Shown in pieces: positions 49,144 through 61,500 of a stretch of DNA of 64,000 nucleotides (position 1 is its first letter; every line of letters begins with the position of its first letter). Under the pieces are notes generated by a model that saw nothing but the letters and a program-made list of their open reading frames with translations, was not told the origin of the DNA and searched no databases. The DNA comes from Aphelocoma coerulescens (taxonomy: Eukaryota > Chordata > Aves > Passeriformes > Corvidae), in the NCBI RefSeq assembly GCF_041296385.1, contig NC_091022.1, forward strand, positions 19,797,967 to 19,861,966, in the 5' to 3' direction. The translations under genes and the position numbers were made by a program.

Positions 49144-52100
49144 AGTAGAGCAACTTGAAATTCAAATGTTCCTATAGTTACTGTATTACCCGGTAAACCT
49201 GAAAAAAATGGCTTTCCATAGTAAATTTGTAGTAAAGTTTCTGTACTGCAAGTGTATTGTAAATCAGGTTTGACATAGAAAAAAATTCATGGTAAGAACC
49301 TTTCCTTCCCATTGATATGTCTAGAGTGGGCTAAAAATATCCTGAATACTGAGTATTTGGTCTATGTAACACTCTTAAGACTGCATTAACTTCATTGCAG
49401 TAACTTGTTTTATAGGCTCAGTTCATCATGACCTATAAAATGTTAAGCTGAAGTGCTTTAAATATCTGCTAACACCATGTGCAAGCCTGGGAGTACAAGG
49501 CACTGTGCTGTGAAGCGGCAAAGACAGTGCTCTTCTGAGAAAGTAGCACACACTCTTATGTCACTGATATAAACAGGGTAAGCCTGCTCAATAATGTATG
49601 AAACAGGCAGCCAATCTTTATATAAAGCAGGAATTCTAGTTGAATTCTTCGTGTGATTTTATTTTACCAGTATGACATTAGCTTTTGAGATTGCTTCTTA
49701 AAAACCATAGACACTGAGTATCTCACTAGACTAAAGGACACACACGCAAACTCCTTTCATTCACAGTTATTATACGAAGGAAAGAAAAAATAAAAAAAGA
49801 CTTCTTTCATTTGTGGCAGTAGTATTTTTGCTAATTATTGTTCTGCAATATGGAGAAGATAAAATGCAAAGACGGAAATTATCTATGTCTTTCAGTAATC
49901 ACGGTCCATTTATTAAGCAATTAAATTGCAATTTTATTATTAGAGAGGAAAAAAAGAAATGCTGTAAAATACCACTATTGCTTGTATCTTTGATCCTTAA
50001 ACTCTTCCATTTCAGCAACCTCATTAATGTCAAAATGCCATGAATATGGCCACCCCTTTTTAGAATGTATACCCTGGGCACAGGCAGAATCTATGGAATT
50101 CAATAAAGAAGATTTTTCTTGTTGAATTCAACTAAAAGCTTAATTGAGCCACAAAGGTCAGAAGGTTTTTTATTGTAAGTAGGAGATTATTCCATGGCAG
50201 AAGGAAATTTACAGAATGAGATCTGCTAATTTCTATGCTACTCTGTAGACAGTTTTTAATTTTTAAACCCATGTTACTCTTCTATTTCTTTCCTCTGAAT
50301 TAAACATCTTCATTCTAATAATCTTTAAATTCTATTTCCTTTGTGTTACTAATGAAAACTTTTCACTTTCATGGCTACTGCTGACTTTTAACACTAGAAA
50401 GTACTCATAATTTACTTACATATATTTAATTCATATTAATCTGTCCTAATTTATGATCCATACCCTGCTGTGCCCATGTTCATGTACCTTTTCCATGTCA
50501 GTTCTGTTTACTAAGTGATATTCAACAGATTTCCTATAGTGCAATGAACCTTAACAGGCAGCTTTTAATTGCCTTGCATAGGAAACCACATCACTATTAA
50601 TTCCACAGCAACAGTATAAAATAAAACTATTGCTTCTCAGACTCTAGAGCAATTAGACCTCTCGGCTATTTGGCTAACTCTGCTTCATGATACCCAGTGC
50701 AGTTAATTATATTTTTTGATGTTAATAGTCTCTGTCAGTTTCAAGCATAACTCCTCTTTGATGAATATTTAAATTATATTTGAATAAAAAAATAATCTTG
50801 GTTACATTTCATATTCAGCAGTCATCACAGCTTAATAAAGGTCTCCTCAGAAAGGGTAGAGATAAATGGCTATATGAACACATGTATAAAGTCCTAAATC
50901 AACTTATCTGATAATGTAGCTGTTCTGGCTAAGTATTATAGAGGTTTTATTGGGGTGGGAGGAATTAATAGGCTCCAACTATTACATTATTATTATTCTA
51001 TGTGAACTAAATTTGGCACAGCAATATATTTGTAAATCAGAATTTTTAATAATAAAGTTCTGACTGCAACTGAACCAGGAACTTATATTGGCTAGACTAG
51101 AAATATGAAAACCATGTAAAAGTCATGCAAACTCTTTCAAGAGGACACAAAATTCAACTGAACAGTGCTGAAGGTTAAGCAATGTTGTCTCAGTCAAGTT
51201 CTCAAAAAATTAGCAAATTACTAAGAGAGGTAATTACATACCCAAAACATACAGTACGTGATTAACTGGGCTAAACAGTGTACAGTAGAGCCCATTTCAG
51301 CAAGCAGAAAAAAACCCACAAGAAAATCACAGGCTGAAGCATGTATTTTGTATGATGCTCAAATACACAAGCAACAGCATATAATACTTAAAATTTTATT
51401 TATACATATGTATAGTTCGTTACATTTATTTTCACCCCATGAATAGCAAGGAATGACTGATGAGTATGTATCTATGATCCTGCCAGATAAGAGATCTGCT
51501 GACTTAAGAAGAATTTGATTGTGGTTTGCCAATAATAAAGGAAGAAAACTACTTGAATGTAAGATATGAAAACATTAAACAGAATGTCAAGCTACATCCT
51601 AGTAAAATAATGAATCCCATCTTTGTTGAAGCAAACTAAATCTAAATTTTAAATGTAATTAGTTGGTATGAATGATCCTTTTGTTGTTTCTTTTGTAGCT
51701 TGTCCAATGTCGTGACTACAGCCATGCGCCCGTGTGTTATGTGCTTGCACGTGTGTAGTAAAATTTCTTCTGCAGAAAATTAAAATAGAACACATTGCAA
51801 AATGATGATCAAGTACCACTGACAGCTATTTCCCCTCACCTGACTGCTAAGAACCTCGTAATATGAGGATTTGTATTTAATTTACTATGTAATACCATGA
51901 TAGAACCACCCCATTAACAAAACCTCCTATTTTTAATGAGTAAAACTAGACCTACTACTTTCAAATTAAGAACTAATGATAGTGAAAATACACAATGCCA
52001 GAAAAGGTTCATCTCAGTCACGGGTACTGCGGTGTGTTTCAGGAACCTTCCAGGCTCCGTGATTATGCCTTGTTCAGGAAAACAGTCTACATGTATTTCT

Positions 52101-54488
52101 GCTTTTTTACTTGTATTTGAGTCATAACTAAGTCTTGTGACTAACACATAGAAAACAAAACATAAATCAATCTGGCCCCAGCTCAGTATTGTGAAAAGCT
52201 TAGTTTCAAAATAAAGAGCATTTTAAGCTTCTGCTACAACAAAATAGTCACAGGGTTGACTGCTGTACTAAGAGCTATGTCTGTTTCAGATTAATTAAAC
52301 CTTCATTTTAAAAGGGTGCTTAAGAGAAAGATATCTAATGTTGATAATGTTGTATGGTAAATGTTTTGTGAAGCAGCTGTCAGGAAGCTGAAACAGAAAG
52401 AGCTGTCATGCCAAAGCAAAAGGTCCTTGTTAGAGAGAGCAGCCTCAGTACCACAGAACCTCCGATTTGTGTGAATTCCAGGAACGTACCCGATCCACAA
52501 CAGCCTGCGCTACCCTGTCATCAGCACTGGGATTTCTCTGACATAAAAAGGAAAGACATGCAGAAAGCAGAAAAAGGCAAGGTGTACCTCTTATTCGAAA
52601 ATACTTTTCACCTCATACTATCTTTAGCAAAGAAAGGCAACCTTTGGCTGCAGAAGGAAAAGCAAGGGAAAAAGCAAGGATAGCAGCAGGGGTCAGCAGA
52701 GCCCTTGCCTAAGCCTGGCAGACCCCCAAAGTACAATGTGGCATTACCTCAATCACAGGCAGCTCCAAATGGCAAAGGATAAAACCCAGCCCGTGAAAAA
52801 GGCTAAGTCATACCAAGAAATGCAAATCTGAAGTGTGCTGCAGTTTAACTGAATCAACCCTGGGCCCTGTCTGAAGGAACTGTTTTTGAAAGAGGCTCTG
52901 AAATGCTTCTCTTTGGAAGTCTTGCAAAGGCTGGAATTCAGCTCTGCAGTGACCCAGTGCATTCTACCAGCAAAGCACCCTGTGCCAAGTTTCCTTCTGA
53001 CTACACCTTTTTGCTACGATGAAAGAGATTCATTGGTTATAGATTTTACCCAGTGTCCACCCAAGCCTGGAGTCCAGTGGAAGATTTGCTTTATTCACTC
53101 ACATTATGGAACAGACCAAACTTGTTTTTACTTGAAAGGACACTAATATGGTGTGACAGTGCTTTCTCTGCTGACCTGACAAGCAGGAACAGGAAAGAGG
53201 GCTTGAGAGATGAGTCTTCTTTGGAACAGACCTCATTTTGTTTTCTTTTAAAAATGTCTCACTCATTTATATAAACGATTTTTCAGAAAGAGCTATTTCT
53301 TGGACGTGTGAATAGATGGAAAAGAATGAACATCTCCAGTCTCCCGATCTCCCATGGCTGGATTAAGAAAAAATAAGTCTTAGGAGAAGGAATGGATATG
53401 TTCCTTCCTTCAGCTTTCCCTTGGTCACTCAGTGGGGCAGGGGCATGTCACTTACATTCTGAAAACCCTCTGCTGAGGTGCAGCTGTCTTGCAGAGAGAT
53501 GATGGACATAACAGGTTAAGAGCATTGCCATGTGAGAAAAGTTCATGGTAACAAAAACCCAGGCGTGAACTCTTCACTGGTGTCATGATGGACATGGTAA
53601 TTGAAGGTACATGTGTTGCTTGTGCTATAGATAGAACAGGATACATGCAACAGAAAAAATAAACACTGATGAAGAGGATTTATTCCTCTTTTAATCCTTC
53701 GCTTTTCTGCAGTAATGTTTTAAAAGGGAAGAGTATTAAAAAAATTACAGTTGCCTAAGTTCATCTATTATACCTGACATATTTTTATGTTTAAGCTTAC
53801 CTATGGAAAATGAGGTTTGCTTTGTTTGTGCATATTTAGAAAGCAAAATTATACCAATTAACTATGCTTAGTAATGATGTAAAGTTCACAAAAGCCACAA
53901 TTATAGTATAAATTGTAGGTGAAAATAGAATTTAAAGGCTATTTTAGTGCAGAACTGATGTAACTGCCTTTCTGTTGCAGATCAAAAATCAGATCAAAAA
54001 TAACTGAATATCCCACCTGTAAGAGCACTGTCTTTTAATGTAGATGTTTACATGGTCTGCAAAGGAAGTTTAAACATTTTGAATTTTCTTCTTTTCAACA
54101 TTTGTTTACAAGAATACTCTTGGTATCAGATCAGAGAGCATACAGTTCCTATTTAAAAATTCAAGGTATTTTAGCCTTTGCTAGGAGGGAAAGCATCTTC
54201 CTTCTAAACTTAACATTAACTTGGCTGTCAAGAGTAAATGTTTGAATTTTGCATCTAGGTAAATGATTCCAGATTCTGAGTGGATAGGCTTCATTTTCTT
54301 TAAACAAAAAATAATAATTTTCTAACCCCAACAATAGTTGTAAGTACAATTGTTTAAAAAATAAGGTGTACAGATAGGAACAGGACCCATCATTTTTAAA
54401 ATATGGGGTTTATCAAAATTTAAAATTATATTATTCAAAATTATTATCTGCCACACCATCCAAGTATATATTTAAACACAAAGTCAGT

Positions 54489-54503
54489 AAAAAAAAAAAA
54501 AAA
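54489..54503 (+). repeat. Poly-A run, 15 nt
   Basis: Fifteen consecutive A in the 20.4-kb intron; no transposon body was recognised beside it. Confidence 0.85.
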
Positions 54504-57500
54504 TCTAACTGCACTGTCCTTGAATCATGAAGATAGTTATAGTGTCCAATTGTGACAATAAATAACCATGAACTTTTCCTAAACAAAAAATTTGGAACTA
54601 GGAAAAATTATTCCTACTAAACAACCCCTATTTTTAATTCAAAAAGAATGGTCCCAGCATGCAAGAACCCAACTTAGCATCTCATTATTCCTCTATAAAA
54701 TTACATGCATAAGAGACTTTTGATTTGAAATATATTTTAAGTATGTATGCAGAAGTACTTTTAAATATCCATTATTATTTTAATCTAATAAAACAGACCC
54801 CCAAACTCTGTGTGGTACCTAGGTAACCTTTATGCTTCTCCTAACAAAAAGCTACGACCCAGACCAGGGCTTTGAAGTTGACATTGGAGACAGAAAATCT
54901 TCAAACACCCAGGTGGTTTGAACAGAACTCATGCGATCCACCTGCAATCCGCTTGCCACGGAAATGGGTAAGACGAGGTCATAAGTAAATTTTATGCTGT
55001 TAATTTTCAAATCTCTGCCATGCCTAAAAAGAGCAGTATTAGCCTTATCAACTTCCGAGTTTCATGGCAGTTTCTGCTACAGCCACAAAAACACACTTTA
55101 TGACCAAGCAACTACAGCAATTTTCTCAGGCTGTTTTGCATCTTCTGCTTCCCTGTTCATTTAATTTGTTTTTAAATGAAAAGGAAACAGAGATTTGTCC
55201 CTGCTAAAGGACAGCAGAGCACAGAGGAGTTTGATTACTTCAAGATCTAACTGCCTGAAACGTGGTTCCTCTGGCACTCACTTATGCTACTTGCTCACCA
55301 AATATTCCAGAAATAAGCTTATTTCTGTACTGAACTGCAGTGTGTGGTAGAATCTCTCAAACTTGACAATATGCAAACGCTGGGGTTAATTATCAGAGAA
55401 GTGTGAAAGAGGAGAAGGAGTTTCTAAAGGTCTAGTCTCTTTCTTCAAAGCTTTAATTTTAACCATGACAGTCTGAAGTTTACATAGAATCTAAATACAT
55501 CTGAAAGACTTTATTCTGGAATAATTGGGATGTAATTTCAATCAGGGACTAAAAATTTAATAACTACTTTACAAAGGTAAAAGCAAAGCAATGAAGTCAT
55601 TAGTGTTCTAGTCAGGCTTCCTAGGAACGCATTAAGTTAAAAATCTTTTGAGAACTGCTGAAAAGAAAGAGGTAGAAAAGATTAAGTAGCAGCTCATTCT
55701 GAGAAAGAAGAGCTGATGCATCAGTGGACACCAGCAAGGTCTGTGTGCTACTATCTCAAATTCTCTAGAAGGGGAGCAGGGCACGTGATCACACGGCTTT
55801 GTGTTAAACTGGAAACCTCATCTTATTTTTCAATCTTCAGATTTCACAGTATTGATCTCATTAAGCTAGTGTTTTCACCTTGTAATTGCAGTAAATGTAG
55901 TTGCTGTGCAAAAGCTGTGGAGTAATGTTGCAAATGAATGAGTAGTTAATAATTGCTGTGGAACTACATTTAACTGTATGTCTAAAATGAATCGAGTGGT
56001 CAAATGCAGCGGTAACACGGTTGACTGAAGTTATAAAAACAGGTCCCTAAAAGTAAACACTGCAAGATTTTAAGTAGAAATACAGAAACTATTGCTGATT
56101 ATTTCTGAAGGTAGGGAAGAAAAGCTTTCCCTGTCATCAAAAGTCCTTTTTTTTTTCTATTAATTAAATAAAAAGGAAAAGCAATGAACTTGATAGTCCT
56201 TCAGGTCAGACTTTTCTGTGCAATTGCTGCCATCAAAATACAGCTGATGTGTTACTTTAATAGATCAGCTCAAGGATATATACTGAGTGCAAAACAACAA
56301 TTTGCCTTAGACAACAAAAAACTACAATCACCGATGGAGTTATAAATAAATGAGATATAAGAACTTCTAGTATTTCATAAGAAATTTGCAACACTCTTCT
56401 ATGCTTGCAATATAGTACAAACTGAGCAATTTTGGAAAAGATTAAGCAAGACAAGAGACAGCTTTTCTACTTAATGACAGGATCTAAGAAAGAAAAATAT
56501 GAAAGCAAACTTCCAAATTGCTATAAATGTCAGACAAAAAAAGGAGAACAAAAAAGAAAAACTCTTAGCATAGATAATCTGAACCAATGTCCTATATGTG
56601 ATCACAACTTTATTTTAATGTTGAACAAAGCATAAAGGTAGAAGATGGGGGAAGTTAAAAAATAGACTATGCTATCATAAACTTACAGCTGATTAACTGG
56701 AAGGACTGAAAGGGAAAGACTGAAATTTCAGCTTTCCAGTAACAGTCTGATGTCACTTCAAGCAAGATTGTGCCTCTGTATTTGTCTCCGACTACCTTAA
56801 TCTGTATATTTGCTGTGAACATAAGGACGACTTTGATCAAAACACAACATGCATTTTACACAACAAGGAAGTCTACAGAGAGGCACTACATTTACAAAAG
56901 CAATTGAAGGTGGTTTCAAAGGGAGTTGACAGATTAGAGGATGATGACACTGCTGCTGCAGTCTCGATGGAAATCTGGCTTGATCTAATTAACAACTACG
57001 AACTAGAACCACAAGAAGATAATTCAAACATGATTTAAAGAAGTTATATTACCTTTTTAAGAGTGTAGTGATGGAGCCTTTCCCTTACTGATCACAAAAC
57101 AAGTCACAGGTTCAACACAGAACAGGAATAAAAGACCTGATATCCTTAATTTACCTCCAACATTTGAAATTGAAGTCTGAAGTCCAGCCCAAATATTTGA
57201 CTACAGAAGCAGAAAACATCTGCATATTCACATAAAAATGACAAAAAAATTTAAGAGTCCCACTCATGAAAACTCGACTGAATTGATAAATCAAAATGGA
57301 AAACTGTTTTAAAGAGGTGACTATGTTATTAATGTTACCATGTTCAAACAGAGGAAATGAAGCACAGCAGGCAGGACAACTTGAATATTTCATTTGACAC
57401 ATCTGTGTACATGCACCAGAAAGCTTCCAGGTTATCCCTTCCCCTTTCTGTTCAGATTCCCAACCCGAGGAAAAAGACACTGGGAGGAAAACTTCCAACC

Positions 57501-57676
57501 AATCCTGAACTCATTCAGGCTTTTAGTTTAAGCCAGTAGCAATGCCAGTGACTGATTTGTGCTGACATTTCCACAACTGTCAGTAGTAGGTGACTGCTGC
57601 CTGCAATTAGCACAGGACTTCCTGTGAATCTGAGCTCTCATGCACCTTTTGCACTAAAAATACTTTTATTGGCAGT

Positions 57677-57775
57677 TGGGAACATGATTTAGAAGTGAAA
57701 TTGGCAGCGCCAGGCTAATGGTTGGATTCTATAATCTTAAAAGTCTTTTTCAACCTAAATGACTTAATGATTCTT
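57677..57775 (+). mobile_element. CR1 LINE fragment, 3' end
   Basis: gtgaaattggcagcgccagg, ctaatggttggattctataa and tcttaaaagtctttttcaac followed by ctaaatgacttaatgattct follow the avian CR1 3' end closely. It keeps the TTTTCAACCTAAATGA block that the other copy lacks. Plus orientation, antisense to ADGRL2, 5'-truncated. Confidence 0.88.
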
Positions 57776-58300
57776 ATTCGGCTCTTCTGCCTTCTCTGAA
57801 TGACGAGCACTTGTCACTAAGAGAATTTAACTTGTGCTTATATGCACATGTATGCTTGTACACACATGTATAATGACATATAATCATCCTGGCATGTAAT
57901 CATTCTGGCATTTTCCATTGGAGGGGACTACTGTTGGGAACTATGGCAGTGATTTACTGCATCTACTGAAAAATACAGCGGGCATTTGGAAACATTCTCA
58001 GGGCTGTTCGACCACCTGAAAGGCAAGGAGATAGGGAATCGCCAAATAACTGAATTGCTTCATTGTCCTTGAAGTTATCTTCCTGCTTTTTAATGTTTGT
58101 TTACAAAACTTAAAAAACCCCAAAACCTTTAATTGCAACTGGTAGTTTTTATTTCCTTTAAATATTATTAGATAGAAACAATACTACCTGAATAGCAAAG
58201 TGGCAATTACAACTCAACAACTCTTACAGTATATACCTCTCTCTGTATTAATGCAGACATTTTTCCACTTTAGTCCTCACCATGATATGTGCATTTTTAC

Positions 58301-58514
58301 CTTTGTGTCATAATTTTGTAGGCGTCTGGAAGGAAGCATTCTGTGTTCTCCATCTGGAAAGGGTCAGCATCACAGATCTTGTCGTCTGTCCGGCCATAGT
58401 TCGCACTTTCTATCATGATAACATCGCTTCCTGGACACCGCAGGTCAATGGAGTAGCCTTCGCAGGAGAGCTCCCTCCTAACCAAACCAAACGGTAGTGC
58501 TGCTCGGCTGAAAC
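58301..58514 (-). CDS. ADGRL2: ADGRL2 exon: N-terminal part of the lectin (RBL/SUEL) domain
   Basis: 214 nt, phase 1 in and phase 2 out. The acceptor reads tttctttaag and the donor gtaaaaatgc. It encodes the first residues after the signal peptide ([15 protein letters not shown]) and most of the rhamnose-binding-type lectin fold: [13 protein letters not shown], then the conserved [12 protein letters not shown] and the end YKIMTQ. In latrophilins this domain is the principal teneurin contact. The exon starts with the last two bases of a Gly codon, so a signal-peptide exon ending in one coding base must lie upstream. I saw no match to that exon between 58515 and 64000. The split Arg codon (AG/G) is completed by the next exon, 20.4 kb away. 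Confidence 0.97.
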
Positions 58515-61500
58515 CTTAAAGAAAAAAAACAAGGACAAAATGGGATTGAACCTAAAGGATATACTGCACTGGACTGTTCTTCTGTCACATAAGCACTAAC
58601 TCCCATGTGCTAGAGGAAGTGCATCTTTACACCGTTTGACCCGGTACCATGTTAAGCGAGGCATCTTTCATGGAACTGTCACATCCCTACACCACGGGTG
58701 CTGTGTTCTTAATCTGGGAAAGGAGGAAATTCCTTTTCACTGCTTCTAATCCTGGGCAGAGCAGACAGTGGTGCCTGTCTGCATGGCTACACTGCACATT
58801 CCAGTTTTCACCTCTTTTCTCTCTGCTTGTGTCTCCACTCCTTGGGCACAGTCAGACAGGCTATGTCTGGAAGTGGGAAGCAGCAGAGCAGGCAGGATTT
58901 GCAGAAGTGATTTTTAAAAAGAAAACAATAGAACCACAAAAAAACCCAAAGCCATAGTTCCAACTTCCAACTTCATTAGTCTTTCTTACTTTGTGACTCC
59001 TTTTCTCCAGGAAGAGTTGGTTACTTTTGCTTAGCTATTTTGTGACCTCAGCATGGACATGATCCATATACATGCTGACACTTCACCTAGTTGAACTCCA
59101 GTGCTCCTTACTGTGTCTTTTACATAAATTAAACTACATATAGATAATATTTTAAAACAAATACAGAAAGTGTCAGTACCACAGATGTGTACTGTATAAA
59201 ATCTCCCCATCTCTCACAAAAATGATATGTGTTTCACAGAATTTTAATTTTTAACATTTTTCTACATAAGAGAATTCCTAAACATAAGTGACTTCTCCAA
59301 TGAAGCAGTATGAAATAATTTAGAAACAAAACAAGGTTCAGCTAGTCATCCAGATGTTTAGACTTTCAGAGACATTTCTTAATGCAAAAGAATATATTAC
59401 ATCAGAATAAAACTATCTGTATACTACAGTTTCTTGTACACAGTTACTGATGGATTATTATTAAACAGTATTTCTGTTTCTTACAAAATTGTGTGACTTT
59501 TGGAAGATGAGCTGGGTAAGGTGGCAGTGTTAAAAACCGATTTCTTTAAAATAGTAAATACTAAACTTTCAGCAGAATTTCCTATTTTTAAAAAATGTTT
59601 TCATAATACAGTAGCACAAGGCCATTAGTATTTCTGTGCAGGCTTTTGGAGACCAGTTGTGACAGCAAAAAGAAATAGCTGCTAAGTATAGAAAGTTGAA
59701 GCTCTATGGTTTTTGAAAACAAAGAAAATAAACTTTTGTTAAAAAGTATGATGCATTAGAAGAAGCAAGGAAGCAAGTATCTAAAAAAATCAAGAACAAC
59801 TTGAGATAACCCCTTGATAGTAAATTTTCCCATGAACCAGAGGCCATCACTTTTTCTATTGAATTAATATCTGTGGCTTAAAACTCCTACTGCATGAAGA
59901 TGATTATTTGTTAAGACTGCAAAAGTTTTTTATAATGATCACGCAAGTAAAAGGATGTGGCTCCCTGGCAGCCAGAGCCCATCTTCCCATCCACCCCTCC
60001 TCTACCTGCATGTCCCTGCCTTGCCCTTGCACCAGCACCAGCTTTTGTACAACTTGTGTAATGAACTTATGCCAGGGGCAGCTCTGATCCTTACCTCCCT
60101 CTCCTGCAGGACACTGATGAGGTCGCAGAGGAGCAGATCTTTGAGTGGGCGTGAATTTGCCCAGCCATAAGGGGAACAGTTGGCCAGAGCCCAGTGACCA
60201 GGTCTACCTTTATATTCTGTGGAACCATATCCTACAGGAAACCAGTACTGTTACCCTGCCAGTATGCTCCAGTAACTTTTAATAAGGGAAGAAGCCATAT
60301 TGCTGTGGAAAGCATCAAGTTCTGTCTCAAATTCACTCCTGGCCATCAGTTCAGCTGCACATACCATGAGCAATAACAAACACTACTATTAGAGGCTTGC
60401 TGAGGTGTCATGGGCTGAAAGCTGGAAAGACCTAAAACACGAATGCCTTGCATTAATACCCTACATGTTCCTCCCATGCAGCAAATTAGCAGTGAAGACA
60501 GAGTCACTCATGGCTCAGTGAGGGCGTGGAACGGGCACAGGGAGGGGTCCATGCCGAGTCCCCACCACACATGAATACAGCAGCTCCTCTGATTAATTAC
60601 CATCACAACAGCCATAGAGGGACCAACTAAAATGTTGCTAGTCACTGCCATTCCTACATCCTACTGCTCCTGTCAAATGTAATGCCGACCCTAGGAAGAT
60701 TATCCCTCCAGCTGGCAGCAATGGTGCCTGCATCTCCTGTAGTCAGCAGGGATTCCCTGGCCTGCGGCACCACCACGGCCTGGCTGGGGGACTCCACCCA
60801 TCCCACAATTTTTGTATTTCTATCAGCAAGAAGGGGAACAGCACCTACAGCTGTCCAAAGAGGTGTTTGCACCAGGGCAGGAGGAAAGGGGCACAGGGCA
60901 CATCTGCTGAGGTGTCAGGGGCTCCATGTGCAGCAGCAGCTCAGGATAGTTATGGGGTCAGGGCTGACAAACCCACACCCAGCTCGCTGTGACCAGCACT
61001 GACCCTTACTGCGGATCCTGCAGCACAGGCTCCACTTCTGCTAGGAAATACTCTGAATTCAAACACAAGACCTCTGCAGTTTGCTGCACAGAAATCAGCA
61101 GCCTGCAAATCTTACTTCATCATCTGTGGCAACAGCTATAATGACTATGAATGTGTTTTATCCTTCCGTTTTTCCCCCTACAGGCATCCACAAGAAGTTC
61201 TGTATTAGGACAAACATTAAAAATATTAGAGCAAGGTTAGATCACTTCACAGGCAACAGAGGACACACCTGAGATTGCAATGTAGGTGTTACATTGCTAA
61301 AGCAGCAAGCAATAAAGCAAAACAATGCAGCATACATTAGGTGGGAATGCTGCTCTAAGGAATCTCTGTGGTGCAGAAAGAATTTTAACTAAATAAAGTA
61401 AATAAATTCAAAGTCCACTAGCAGAGCTGCTGTGATCTTTATGCTGAAGCTTTATTTGTAATTTTTTCCTATCACCAAAGAAAAAATAAGTGTATCAACA

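Larger units (their letters stand above)
37872..58300 (-). other. ADGRL2: ADGRL2 intron, 20.4 kb, splitting the lectin domain
   Basis: The largest intron in the window. It contains an orphan open frame at 43354-43532, a TG-rich run near 49.1 kb, a poly-A run at 54489-54503 and a CR1 fragment near 57.7 kb. The rest is AT-rich sequence in which I recognised no gene, RNA gene or further transposon. Confidence 0.8.
75..58514 (-). other. ADGRL2: ADGRL2 (latrophilin-2) gene body, partial at both ends
   Basis: Eighteen exons on the minus strand join in one frame, each with a GT donor and AG acceptor, into an adhesion GPCR in the order lectin, olfactomedin, Ser/Thr linker, HormR, GAIN/GPS, TM1-TM5, ICL3. 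The paralogue call rests on stretches I recognise as ADGRL2 rather than ADGRL1 or ADGRL3: the linker starting [32 protein letters not shown] and [18 protein letters not shown] in the olfactomedin domain, and [13 protein letters not shown]. The signal-peptide exon (above 64000) and TM6-TM7 plus tail (below 1) are outside the window. No frameshift or internal stop was found in any exon, so the gene looks intact. In the family it is a postsynaptic and cell-adhesion receptor for teneurins and FLRTs. Confidence 0.97.
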
